A stretch of DNA of 21,866 bases from Rhizophagus sp. LPA8_4_AMF (taxonomy: Eukaryota > Glomeromycota > Glomeromycetes > Glomerales > Glomeraceae): NCBI GenBank assembly GCA_021464525.1, contig JADRCO010001162.1, forward strand, positions 1-21,866, in the 5' to 3' direction. Position numbers and translations under genes: made by a program. How positions within the stretch are numbered: position 1 is the first letter of the stretch; every line of letters begins with the position of its first letter. Below the pieces are notes generated by a model that did no database searches, was not told the DNA's origin, and saw only the letters and a program-made list of their open reading frames with translations. Positions 1 to 9,570 of this stretch are shown one piece after another.

Positions 1-85
1 CTGGTAAAAATTATATTTTATACCCCTTATATAATACCCGGTATCTCACAAAGTACCCCCGGGTATTATTCAATTTTTGAACCAG
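1..85. repeat. Small palindromic (foldback) repeat at the window edge
   Basis: The two ends, CTGGT-AAAAATT and AATTTTTGAACCAG, are inverted copies of each other. An inner 11-bp pair, ATAATACCCGG at 31-41 and CCGGGTATTAT at 59-69, is a perfect inverted repeat. Together they make a hairpin with an asymmetric insertion in the left arm. It may be a very short non-autonomous DNA element, but the window starts at its first base, so neither a target duplication nor the true left end can be checked. Confidence 0.5.
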
Positions 86-344
86 GTTTTTTGTATAAGA
101 CCCGGGGTACTATATGCAGTGCTAGACGGTATATTTGCTTTAAAACTATTCAGTTTACTTAATTTAAAAACTGATGGAAAAGCTAATAGGAAAACAAATA
201 GAGAGTTTATAAAAGAAAAAAATTTTTTTATTGCTATTATTAAAGTAAATTCACATTGCATGATCTTGTAATACAATGTGATTTGATTTGTAAAATGTAA
301 TTTTGTATTCTGTGTTGTAATAACTTGAAAAATTTTGTAAAATT
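86..344. other. AT-rich intergenic stretch without a recognisable gene
   Basis: Overlapping short open frames occur on both strands (64 and 68 codons), but they are unrelated to any family I know and have the composition expected of AT-rich noncoding DNA. A GC-richer patch near 100-115 (ACCCGGGGTAC) echoes the palindrome to its left. Confidence 0.5.
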
Positions 345-1560
345 AAAGCTCTGCATAAGCTGAGTCAGCTTGCAAGTTGGCTTAAACTTTTCAAGTTGAG
401 CTGAGTTAAGCTATGTTTAAAATGGCTTAATAGCTTGCAAGTTGGCTTAAAAAAAGTCAAGCCAGCAATGAACTCAGCTCAAAAAGCTCAAGCTATCTTA
501 CAAAAAATGTGAAATATTTTTTGTATAATATATTAAAAAAATCATTTCACATTTTTTTTAATATTAACAAAAAACATTTCAAAAATATTTTTGTATAATA
601 ATATATTAAAAAACATTTCACAATATTTTTTTCAATATTTTATGATACTGGAAGTTTATACTTGACAATAAAATTAGGGTACTTATAAACCTTTTAACAC
701 TTTAAAAAATATATAATTTCAAAGAAATAAACCAGTAACTTTGTTCTTCAAGATAAGCACTATTAAATTACTGGTCAGATTTTCAAAAAATTATCTATAT
801 AAAAAGTTATAAGCGTTTAAAATTTAGTTATTTCTATATGATCAGCTTAAATTTGAAACAAAAAAGTCATATGATTGTATTTATTTTACAAAATTGGATT
901 GACATTTATTCACTAAATACTATTACGAGGTTTAAAATATTAAAATTTTTTTTCTTAATATTTATATTCTGCCTTTTATTGGCTCAATTTTCTGAAAAAA
1001 GTCAAAACTGGTATAATTTTCAGTATTTTTTGGCTGATTTCCTTTTTTATACATACTTGTATATTTTTTTTACATATTTCATCAAAAATTGTGAATTTTC
1101 ATTAGCTATTAGATATTCACGTGATAAATCAAAAATTTGAAATAAAATCACGTGATTGTTGAATATAGACTTCCGGCACTATAATAAAAATTGTTGCAAA
1201 AATATTTTTTGCATAATAATATATTATAACAAACATTTTGCAACATTTTTTTTCAATAATTCAACAAAAAATGTTGTGAAAATATTTTTTGCATAATATT
1301 ATATTAAAAAAAACATTTCATAACATTTTTTTTTTGATACTTTAATAAAAAATGTTGCAAAATATTTTCTGAAGATAAAGTCCAAGCCAGTTTAAGCCTA
1401 GCTTGGCTTGAGCTTAGATTTTCACAGCTTGGCTCAACTCACTTTAGCTCGAGCTGAAATTTTATGACTCAGCTTACTTTAGTTCTGGCTCAAATTTTTT
1501 TTTTGGGCTGAGCTGAGCCAGCCTGTAGCTCGACTTAAGCTAACTCATATAGAGCTTTTT
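345..1560. mobile_element. Foldback element with AGCT-rich inverted ends, about 1.2 kb, non-autonomous
   Basis: Both ends are dense in AGCT-centred words (GCTGAG, AAGCTCAAGC, GAGCTCGAGCT-like). They face each other in opposite orientation: the left end opens AAAGCTCTGCATAAGCTGAG, and the reverse complement of the right end opens AAAAGCTCTATATGAGTTAG. Inside the AGCT blocks (about 345-500 and 1380-1560) lie copies of a roughly 75-85 bp sub-repeat with a repeated AAATATTTTTTGYATAAT core (about 502-645 and 1183-1375). Each copy forms its own hairpin; for example, 502-515 pairs with 544-557. The centre (650-1160) is unique AT-rich DNA with no credible transposase. A 100-codon open frame at 838-1140 looks like chance. 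This organisation fits a non-autonomous TIR DNA transposon. The superfamily is not assigned because no clean target duplication is visible. Confidence 0.6.
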
Positions 1561-1591
1561 TTAATTTTGTTAATTCCAAAAATTGGCTCAT

Positions 1592-1815
1592 ATGTATTAA
1601 AAATTTATCTAAAAAAGTGATTCACTTTTAATAATCTAGGAAAAATGCAGAAAATGCAATTTTCTAATATAAAGTATGTATTAAAACTTTCAGTAAAATG
1701 GTATTATGCATTGGATTTATGATTCACAAAAAATCCTAATATAAAAATATTAAAAATTCATCTAGAAAGTGATTCACATTTAAAAATCTAAAATGTAGTA
1801 AAAATGCAGATAGAA
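1592..1815 (+). repeat. Array of a ~150-bp repeat, copy block A (about 1.5 units)
   Basis: The words GTGATTCAC (1617 and 1769), AAAAATGCAG and TTTATGATTCACAAAAA recur with a period near 150 bp. The same unit reappears, in the same orientation, at 3690-3990. The unit has no coding potential. It could be a dispersed satellite or the subterminal repeats of a larger element lying between the two blocks. Confidence 0.65.
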
Positions 1816-2145
1816 AAACTATTGAGAACTACCATTCATGTCCAAAAACTTTTCATGAAAATAATTTTTTTCTTTTATTTTTTCTTAAACTTTTATTATA
1901 TTTTATTATAACCCTTCTTATTTTTATACACTTTAAAGTAAATATAAAGACTTGGGTTCGATTTTATTTCACTTTATAGTGCGAAATATTTCTTTAGTTT
2001 TTTCATTTTTATATTTTTTTTAGGACTTAGCGAACTGTCAGCTTGATATTATTTTGGGTTAGCAAGAAATCTAAAAGACTAGTAAATATTAATAAGCGAA
2101 TAGCTATGTTTGGTTCCTTTCTAAAAGCTTAAGCGGAAACTATAA

Positions 2146-2802
2146 TATGGAAAGAGTTCAAGAACTGAAGCCTTTGAGAATGAGGACTTTCTTCAGTTCC
2201 TAAACAATACATGTGACTATACCAATGGTCTTACGCATTATCACCTCTTAATTGAATGGTTTGATAAAGCTAATATTAGGCAAATACACTTACAAACAAC
2301 ATATCTCAAATACGCAGTTATTGACTTTGAAAGATTTTTGAATATTTTCTCGTCTTTATCACCTTCCTCTCTACCTTCTTTTCATTTTTCTCTTCCACTC
2401 CCTTTTTTCAAAAGGGTTTATTTACTTGGTTGGCCTTATTCAGAAAGCTGTATTACATCACAAACTAAGCCTTTTTCTGATTTTGATCTGGATGCATTTT
2501 TGGCATGTATTATTGTAAACAAAGATATTTTTTATGTACAAAATCAATAATTACAATTATCACATAATGTGTATGGCCTATACTTTATTTTAGATTTAAT
2601 CCCTTATTGGTCTAATATTCAGCCTTGAATCTTTTTACGCTTATATGGAACATTCTTATTGAATACCTTTAAATGTGACTTATATTTGGATCTGCAGCTC
2701 ATTTTTGGATGGTTTTTTAGTATACCAAGACAATCAAGGAATAGAAACAAATGGGAAATTTATGTTTGAATTGCTGATTCAATTTTAGTATTTACATTTT
2801 AA
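2146..2802 (+). pseudogene. Decayed coding tract, family not recognised
   Basis: One frame stays open for about 135 codons (2146-2550) and then continues to about 2800 with only a few stops. In DNA this AT-rich such a run is unlikely by chance. Readable stretches include ENEDFLQFLNN near 2176, LLIEWFDKANIRQIHLQTTY near 2245, and YWSNIQP and NKWEIYV further on. They look like a real globular protein with hydrophobic segments and many aromatic residues. I do not recognise a domain or a catalytic motif. No start codon with a convincing context is visible, and the frame is interrupted. The tract sits between two same-orientation blocks of a 150-bp repeat, which suggests it is part of an old mobile element, but a decayed host gene is equally possible. 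Confidence 0.45.
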
Positions 2803-3212
2803 TTTTTTTCTATATAGATTTTAATTTTTTTTTGTTTTTCTTTTTGTTATCTCTTTTTGGTTTTCTTTTGGAAATTTTTTTTATATCATAGAATTTTCTT
2901 GGGTGGATTAGTTGAGTTTATCTTTTGAATTTGGGAGGTGCAGAGCCTTTTTTGCCTATGCCATGTCATGAGACAAATACCAAGATGCGAGTTCTTAGAG
3001 GATTTAATGAATTTACCGTATATGATAGTAAAAGAATTAATCTGGTTACTATGCAATTGACTAAAAGATCTGATTTATTCTTCTATCATAAGTTATTATA
3101 ACATATGTCAGATTTCTACTTCAAAGGTTGTGCGCAGGCGACAACAGGTTTATGTGAATTAGCGATATACATTTATTATTTTGGAGGGTCAGTGGGAGTT
3201 ATAAAATTGCAG

Positions 3213-3446
3213 TGTAGCAAGACCCCGCCTACTCCTAAGATAGGTCACCCCTAAGCCTAAGGTAAGGTTTGTATGTAAAATTTATTGTAGATTTTACTAT
3301 AAAAGGAAATTTTATGTTACATTGTTATGATTTTTTTCCTTTTTAGCTAATTAACCACTAAAATTTAAGTCAATCCTAAGGTAAGGTTTTATATAAAAGT
3401 TGAAATTTTCTACGGTAACATTTATTAGTAGTAGGTGGGGTCCTAG
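3213..3446. mobile_element. MITE-like element with CCCCRCCTACT inverted ends
   Basis: The left end, TGTAGCAAGACCCCGCCTACT, and the reverse complement of the right end, CTAGGACCCCACCTACTA, match over about 18 bp with one gap. TGCAG occurs directly outside both ends (3208-3212 and 3447-3451) and may be a 5-bp target duplication. Inside are two direct copies of CCTAAGGTAAGGTTT (near 3257 and 3375), on either side of an AT-rich centre. The element is about 234 bp long, has no coding capacity, and shows the size and structure of a miniature inverted-repeat element. Confidence 0.6.
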
Positions 3447-3689
3447 TGCAGCAGATCCTTGGATGCCATATTTTTTAGACTATAGGATAGTTCCACTAAG
3501 ATGGAGTACTGTCATGCATTCTTACCTATATAGTAATCAGTTTCACTGACAGTACACACATAGAGTTCTTCAAATGATGGGTGGTGGTATAATTAATTAT
3601 ATTAGATAGCTTTTAAATCATGTACTTATAAATTTAGAACAATAACTCTAATAAATTATATCATGTATTGTGGAAAAAAAAAAGTAAAA

Positions 3690-3990
3690 ATGCAGAAAAA
3701 TGCAGAAAAAAAAAATATTTTCTGATATAAAATATGTATTGAAACTTTCAGTGAAATGGTATAATGCATTGGATTTATGATTCACAAAAAACCTGATGTA
3801 AAAATATTAAAAATTCATCTAGAAAAGTGATTCACTTTTAAAATATAGTAAAAATGCAGGGAAAAAAAAATCCTGATATATAGTATGTATTGAAACAGTC
3901 AGTGGGATTGTATTATATTGAATTTATGATTCACAAAAAAAAATCTGGTATAAAAATATTCAAAATTCATGGTTCACTTTTGTGACATAA
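3690..3990 (+). repeat. Array of a ~150-bp repeat, copy block B (about 2 units)
   Basis: TATGTATTGAAAC occurs at 3733 and 3884, and TTATGATTCAC at 3775 and 3924, giving a period of 149-151 bp. The first unit is very close to block A at 1592-1815, including the GCATTGGATTTATGATTCAC segment. The second unit is more diverged. Confidence 0.7.
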
Positions 3991-3999
3991 AAATCACAT

Positions 4000-5434
4000 G
4001 ACAACCTCACCAATAAATGATACATATGCAATCATATACAATTTTCCTTTAAAAAGGTAATAAATACCCAAAATAAATATTAATATGAAAAATAATGAAA
4101 AAAGTTTGTGGAAAAATGTTTGTGATTTGTTGAGTGATGATGAAATTATATTGATTTGGATGATCAAATTTTAATGACTCAAATGCAACTAATATTACAT
4201 CTGCAAATCAACTTAAATAGCATATTTTAATGCTGGCTAAATTTATGCTAATTTATAATTCGGGCCAAACATCACGCAGAGATCACGTGAAAATTGTTTA
4301 AACGCTTTATTTGGGATTTGATGAGACTAGGGCGCGAGCTGTACAATATTTTCATTACTATTGTAAAAATTAATTCGTGTATATTAACAAAGTATAGTGT
4401 CGTGTAACGAATAAATTTTCGTCAGGAAATTTTTTTTTTAAGCTTAACCCGTTACCCTTCAATACGGAGTGCAATATTATATCGTGATGACACGCAAAGG
4501 AATTAATTGTATTATATGAACTATGGGGTTATCTTTTAAAACATAAAAAAATTCAGGCAACGTAGAAAAAAATTTATGCCTTGTCGTAAAAGCGTGTAAT
4601 TTATGCTTTTCAATGGCATCAAATTTTGTTAACCTCAAAAAGGCTGCAATTTACGATCGAACTTTGCGTGCCATATAATCATTGCAAATATTTTATTTAC
4701 TGTACAGTATATATCAGATAGGTTGAATTCGCGCGTCTTACTGTTTGCTTTCGTGATTCAGCTTATCATCTTTCTCATCTTACTGCTACTACTTTTACTG
4801 CTTTTAAATATTTTCGCGTTTTTATTATATTTTACTTATTGAACTTAGCATGAATTTTATACTTATTTTCTTAAACACATTTTCCTTTAATTAAATTTGT
4901 AGTCTATATAATCTAATATTTTACTGATTGATACTCGCATAATTGTTAATTATTATGAATTTGAATTTCTAACTCGGACTTATCCTAGCCGACTGTAATG
5001 TTGTATTTTGTTGCTACAGGCGCAGTATCGATTAAGTCCGCTAGTTCCGATTTACGTCTTAACTAAATATAACCTAACGTAGAAGTGAATTTTTGATTGC
5101 CATCCGTATGGTGCATATCAGCATATTGGAATTATCGGCATAATGATCAGTCGAATATTTGCGTTACGTTACGTACGTTACGTACATTACGTTCATTTAC
5201 TTCATTCACTGATTTCATGTCATTGCATATGTTGATCTAGATAATATGAGTTAGTAGGTCTTCAATGAGTTATGATAACACTGCATAATTAACTACTTTT
5301 AGAATTACATTTCTTTTTTAATTTAAAAAGTTTTTCGGTTAAATTAATTCCGTCAAAAAAAAATATGCACTATCTATTCATATGATTATAAAATTGATAG
5401 AAAAAGTATGACTCCAAATTTGTAGAACATTTTC
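4000..5434. other. Intergenic stretch without a supported gene
   Basis: No reading frame of convincing length or composition is visible on either strand. Noted items are a TCACGTGA site at 4283-4290, a pyrimidine-rich tract after a TATATAT-like word (about 4709-4810) that could be an orphan promoter, and a short TTACG-rich simple repeat (5163-5193). None of them defines a gene. Confidence 0.5.
5163..5193. repeat. Short simple repeat of GTTACGTAC words
   Basis: Five copies of TTACG or ATTACG lie within 31 bp, including the palindromic word GTACGTTACGTAC. It is a small local microsatellite with unusually high CpG for this window. Confidence 0.6.
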
Positions 5435-5460
5435 ATAAACCTGAGAATTTTCAGGTTTAT
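5435..5460. other. Perfect 10-bp hairpin
   Basis: ATAAACCTGA (5435-5444) and TCAGGTTTAT (5451-5460) are perfect inverted repeats around a 6-nt loop. No gene ends here, so a role in transcription termination is not supported. Confidence 0.6.
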
Positions 5461-6680
5461 TGCGCAGAAAAAATTAATGTCGTACAACAAGGTCACGAAT
5501 TTTTTGATCTACGAGATGTTGCTCTTGAAAAGAAATATTGAAATTTGTAAATGTGGCTTTATTTCTTGTTAAATGTGGCAAAATTCCCGATATCGGAAAG
5601 ATTATAAAAAAACAATTACCGCATCTTCTGTAGAGATGCCATAACATAAAAATATGTAAAATTATACGACATATACATTTTTTTTTTTCATAGGATTGTA
5701 CTTTGAAATTAATAGAATTCGTCAAATAATTGATAACTGACACAAAAAAAAAGGGTTGTTTTTTATCCCTATCTTTATTCCTTTTACAGAATTTCATTAA
5801 ACTGAAAAAGTTTCATTCTGCTGTTTATCGGTCGGATGTTACGTTTTAATACGTACCCATGAGTAAAAAGGGTCAGTGTCCCGATTTGTATCCATAGTCA
5901 GAATTTTTATCAATCTATTTGCCATAAATGTAGAACAAGATGAGAAAATCATATTTTGAAATTTGTAATATTTTTTAATATATTTTTGACCTTTAATTCT
6001 TTTTTTTTTTTGTACTGAAAAATATATATAACAAATTGTAAGAATATTTACATCATAACTTCCGATAAATAGTATATATTGCTCCTTCAAATATTTTTTA
6101 CAAACAATTTGAGTATTTCTTTTCAATAATTAAAATATTTGAACATAGCTTACATTGACGCTTCGTACTTAAAATGTAATTGCCAAAATTGGAAACAATA
6201 ACAGTTTTTTTTATTAATAAGTCATTACTGTCATACTTGGATCGGGTACAAACGCTGTACAAACGAGTATTACACCAATTATTTCCCTTATCCGTGAAAA
6301 AGGCTTATTTGTGTGAAAATTTCAATAAATGATTACTGATTAAGTTTCATTGATGTAACAAATATTATGAAAGTATAATCCCTAAACTTTATCAACATCT
6401 TTTATTATTAGTCGGCATTACAAACCAAACCATATATGGCAATCTTTTATGACACATCGATTGTCGATCACTAATAAGGAGCATTCTTTAATAATAAATT
6501 TTCATAAGACTCATTTGATTAAGGATAACCATTATTCTTCTACTACAATCGCTCGAAAAAAACTATATTAGAACATCCCCAAACATTAATATATTATTTT
6601 AATGAAAATTTTCGATCATTTCGAACGTTTCAAACATTGAACGTGTTCACATGAAAAAACATATTTCCAAATTGGAATAT
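5461..6680. other. Intergenic stretch; only weak minus-strand open frames
   Basis: Two minus-strand open frames (107 codons at 5474-5797 and 95 codons at 5839-6126) are rich in Lys, Phe and Ile because of poly-A and poly-T runs. They match no family that I know. I treat the stretch as noncoding, with the caveat that one of the two could be a short lineage-specific protein. Confidence 0.45.
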
Positions 6681-6940
6681 GCAAGCCGCCAAGCCCCTAA
6701 AGCCCTAATAAAATAAATTATTGTTTTGATCATCAATCAAACAAAATGTTAATCAATAATCAGCATCTTAACAGCCTTACCGTTGACCGGATTTTTACAA
6801 AGAAAAAAATGAAAAGAAAACAGCAAGCCGCCAAAGCCTCTAAAGTAATTGATTTGGCCACACACTATAACTAGATCATATGCAAGTTGTTATAATCAGC
6901 CTTATCGTTAACTGGTTTTTATAAAAAAAAAAGATCGCGA
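6681..6940 (+). repeat. Diverged tandem duplication, ~125-142 bp unit
   Basis: GCAAGCCGCCAA-GCC occurs at 6681 and 6823, and CAGCCTTAYCGTTRACYGG at 6772 and 6897, in the same order and orientation. The spacing differs (142 against 125 bp), so the two copies have gained or lost sequence since duplication. No coding potential is seen. Confidence 0.65.
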
Positions 6941-6948
6941 ATTTTTTT

Positions 6949-6957
6949 TATATAAAT
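6949..6957 (+). promoter_or_regulatory. Orphan TATA box-like element
   Basis: TATATAAAT lies after a T-run and before ATG-containing pyrimidine-rich DNA. The context TTTTTTTATATAAA is the same as that of the F-box gene TATA box at 15527. It could drive the weak spliced candidate about 400 bp downstream. The evidence is similarity alone. Confidence 0.25.
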
Positions 6958-7363
6958 ATGCTATCCGTTAAAAGGTTTGATCTTTATTACATCTTTATAC
7001 TCTTTATTATCCTTTTCTTCTTTTTCCTACTTTGATATTATAACTTACTGAATTCAATATACATTCCTTTATAATGAACATTATTATACATTCCCTATCA
7101 CTTTTTTTCGAAAATAAAACAAATTACCCCTTTAAAAACATCTAATTCCGAGCAAATAAATCAATATTTAAATATTTAAATACATTATTATTGTTATTTT
7201 ATTTTTATTTTTTTACACATTCCTAACTGAATTTCGTATAGTTATAATATCATTTTTCAATCCTTTTTGAAGAAAAGAATATAATAAACTCTCTCAAGGC
7301 ATGGCTTAATCTCTAATAGGGAAGTAAAGTGGAAGGATTAAAAAAGAAATTAATCCGAGCTAA

Positions 7364-7645
7364 GCAGGAATTGGCTTAGGACTACGACGAACTGTGCTAG
7401 ATCAATTAATACTTACTTCCGTAAATGTAAATAGTGTAAGTATGTAATATAATATTTATTTTTATAAATTAATAACTATTTGTATATAATATTATTAATT
7501 AAATATTACAATTAATGATTTGTAGTATTTTTTCGGCCCAATCTCCAACCTATTTTTAGATTTATTAAGTAATGCCGAAGACTGGTCGCCCGACGCGCTA
7601 TACTTTTTCGTACAAAGATTCTTAATAATTGAACGTATTATATAA
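7364..7645 (+). CDS. Candidate spliced gene fragment, two exons, product unrecognised
   Basis: A GC-richer block (7364-7435) ends in a textbook donor, GTAAGTATGT. It is followed by 90 nt of nearly pure A/T ending in TTTGTAG, and then by a second GC-richer block (7526-7645) ending in TAA. Joined in phase 0, the frame is open and reads with protein-like composition: GLGLRRTVLDQLI and VNVNS in exon 1, then YFFGPISNLFLDLLSN, AEDWSPDALYFF and VQRFL in exon 2. The stop just before 7364 means that any upstream exon must join at or after that point, perhaps through the AAGCAG acceptor ending at 7367. There is a faint resemblance to the RxxxDQ region of Mpv17/PMP22 membrane proteins, but the usual proline is absent. 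The open lengths (24 and 39 codons) are not significant alone. Confidence 0.25.
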
Positions 7646-7758
7646 AAATATAATAAATTATTTAAATTTTATTTAAATTTTATTTTTAGAATTACATTTT
7701 CCGAATTGTATGATTTTCTAAAATCAATAGATTAATAGTTCTCTTTTTATTTCACATT

Positions 7759-7884
7759 ATTTTAGATGTAATTTTTTTATAGACATTTAGATTAAAATAA
7801 TTTAAATTCAATAAAGATAATATTTTAGATGTAATTATTTTATAGACATTTAGATTAAATCATTTAAATTCAATAAAGATAATT
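7759..7884 (+). repeat. Tandem duplication of a 63-bp unit
   Basis: Two head-to-tail copies begin ATTTTAGATGTAATT (7759 and 7822) and end TTCAATAAAGATAA. They differ at only a few bases, so the duplication is fairly young. It lies in otherwise featureless AT-rich DNA. Confidence 0.85.
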
Positions 7885-8685
7885 ATTCCAAAAATTAAAA
7901 ATATGTTATAATCGTTCAAATAAAATAGTTAATTTCGTACCTGCCGGTCGAATAAAAAAAATTTATGTATAGTAACGCGTTAATCTACGTAACCATTACT
8001 TTTTTTTAAAAAAAAAAAATATATATAATATATATATTAATAAAAAAAAATAACTTAATTTATCCGGATTTGCCAGAAACGCCTATATGCACGGAGTTCA
8101 CGGAGTTCACAAAGGTTACAAAAATGTTAATAAATTTGTCTTTTACAAAATACCGTATAAAGTGTGGAAATTCGTAAAATTATTCTTTGCATATTTCATG
8201 TCATAACTAAACATAAATAGTCATATTTATTATTCCTTTTACGGAATTTCATTATCTAGAACAAACTTGTGGAATATTTAATTAATAATAATATTATTGT
8301 CATGTATTTTGGTAATAATATTTGCCTTTTTTGATCATACATAAAAAATGGTAATATCATGATTTTTAAAGACCAATGTGAATACCAAATATTTTCTTAT
8401 AAAAAAGCTCTGAAATTTCCTAGCAAAAATTCTCTAGATTTTTTCTTATTTTTTAACAAAAAAAAAAAGAATATCACATATATTACACAATCACACAATA
8501 ATTTTCTCATATTAAGTTTATATCAAATATTATCTTTCAATTATATCAATATAAATATATAATTAATAAAATATTACTTATAATTATTATTATTCGCCTC
8601 ATCCATCCGATCTGTTGTTTGGATGTTGGATGAATCTTTACCAACCAGAATCTCAATAATGTACCCGCGCTCACTATTTTCTTTC
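7885..8685. other. AT-rich intergenic stretch
   Basis: It contains a long A-run followed by TATATA repeats (about 8009-8050), a 9-bp tandem duplication of ACGGAGTTC (8091-8108), and a GC-richer island at about 8590-8680 (CATCCATCCGATCTG onwards). No gene is supported; the 67-codon frame at 8359-8562 is Lys/Phe/Asn-rich and unrecognised. Confidence 0.5.
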
Positions 8686-9018
8686 TTTCTTTCGTTATTA
8701 TTATTATTTATATTTTATTTCTTTTAGTTCTTTATATTTTTTATTTTATTTCTTTTATCTTTTATTTCTTTTAATTCTTTATATTTTTTATTTTATTCCT
8801 TATAGTTAGTTCTTTATATTTTCTTATTTTATTTCATTAAAATTATTATATTTTTTATTTATTTCTTTTATATATTTTATATTTTATATTTTATATATTT
8901 TAGATTTTTTATATATTATATTTTATTTCTTTTAGATTTTTTATATTTTATATTAGATTTTTTATATTTTTTATTTTATTTCTTTCTTATTTTTTATATT
9001 TTTTATATTTTTTATTAT
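8686..9018 (+). repeat. T-rich low-complexity tract (TTTATTTTATTTC-like)
   Basis: About 330 bp are made almost entirely of TTTATATTTTTTATTTTATTTCTTTTA variants, with ATT and CTTT micro-repeats at the left edge (8686-8715). A shorter similar tract follows at about 9190-9250. It looks like an expanded and degenerated simple repeat. Confidence 0.8.
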
Positions 9019-9477
9019 GGCTGACATAAATTCTCCCACCATGCTTCCCTTACCCAGGAGTATGGCGACCTTTTTTTTGGTTACATTTTTATATTTTATA
9101 TTTTTATTCAAGATTATTACACTTATTTATTATAATTGTCATAAGGATAAAATTATATGTGGATTTTGTCCTCATTAGTTATAATTTAAAACTTCTTATT
9201 TCTTTTATTTCTTTTTATTTTTTTTTTATTCTTTTATATTTTATTCTAGATAGTTTATTAATTGTTTATTATTATACACATATATTTTTTACTATATTTC
9301 TTGGCGTCCATTATTGAGATGCCCCATCGGTGGTCATGCGTTTATCACACCTTTTGCATTACAACACTTTCAAAATGAGTGCGTGACTTGGGTTTGAAGC
9401 TTATGCGATGATCGTTCGCTACTTTTTAAACTTAAAAAAAACACTTCCCAATCTTTTCTCTAATTCGCCCTTTCTTC
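9019..9477. other. Intergenic DNA with two GC-richer islands
   Basis: The islands at about 9018-9080 (GGCTGACATAAATTCTCCC onwards) and 9300-9420 stand out from T-rich surroundings. The second contains CATTATTGAGAT (9309-9320), the exact inverted copy of ATCTCAATAATG at 8649-8660. They may be remnants of an older element interrupted by low-complexity expansion. No reading frame is supported. Confidence 0.35.
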
Positions 9478-9531
9478 TTTGCAGTGTTGGGTCCCTCAAC
9501 TCTTTTTCAAATCCTATTCCAACACTGCAAA
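9478..9531. repeat. Foldback with perfect 13-bp arms (TTTGCAGTGTTGG)
   Basis: TTTGCAGTGTTGG (9478-9490) and CCAACACTGCAAA (9519-9531) are perfect inverted copies around a 28-nt loop. The CAGTG...CACTG ends resemble those of hAT elements, but no 8-bp target duplication flanks them. It lies 40 bp upstream of the 81-bp hairpin array. Confidence 0.65.
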
Positions 9532-9570
9532 TAATAATTCGATTTGTTCTGAGTTTATGTCTCATTTTTG

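Noticed and set aside
838-1140. 100-codon frame inside the foldback element
   Set aside because: Composition is Phe/Ile/Tyr-rich as expected from AT-rich DNA, with no motif. A chance frame of this length is expected about once in such a window.
5474-6126. Two minus-strand frames of 107 and 95 codons
   Set aside because: Lys and Phe runs come from A/T homopolymers, no family is recognised, and lengths are borderline for chance. A poorly conserved gene cannot be fully excluded.
7308-7383. Minus- and plus-strand Lys-rich reading upstream of the spliced candidate (KVEGLKKKLIRAKQELA)
   Set aside because: It is protein-like but bounded by stops close by on both sides, and I could not join it in phase to the 7364-7645 exons.
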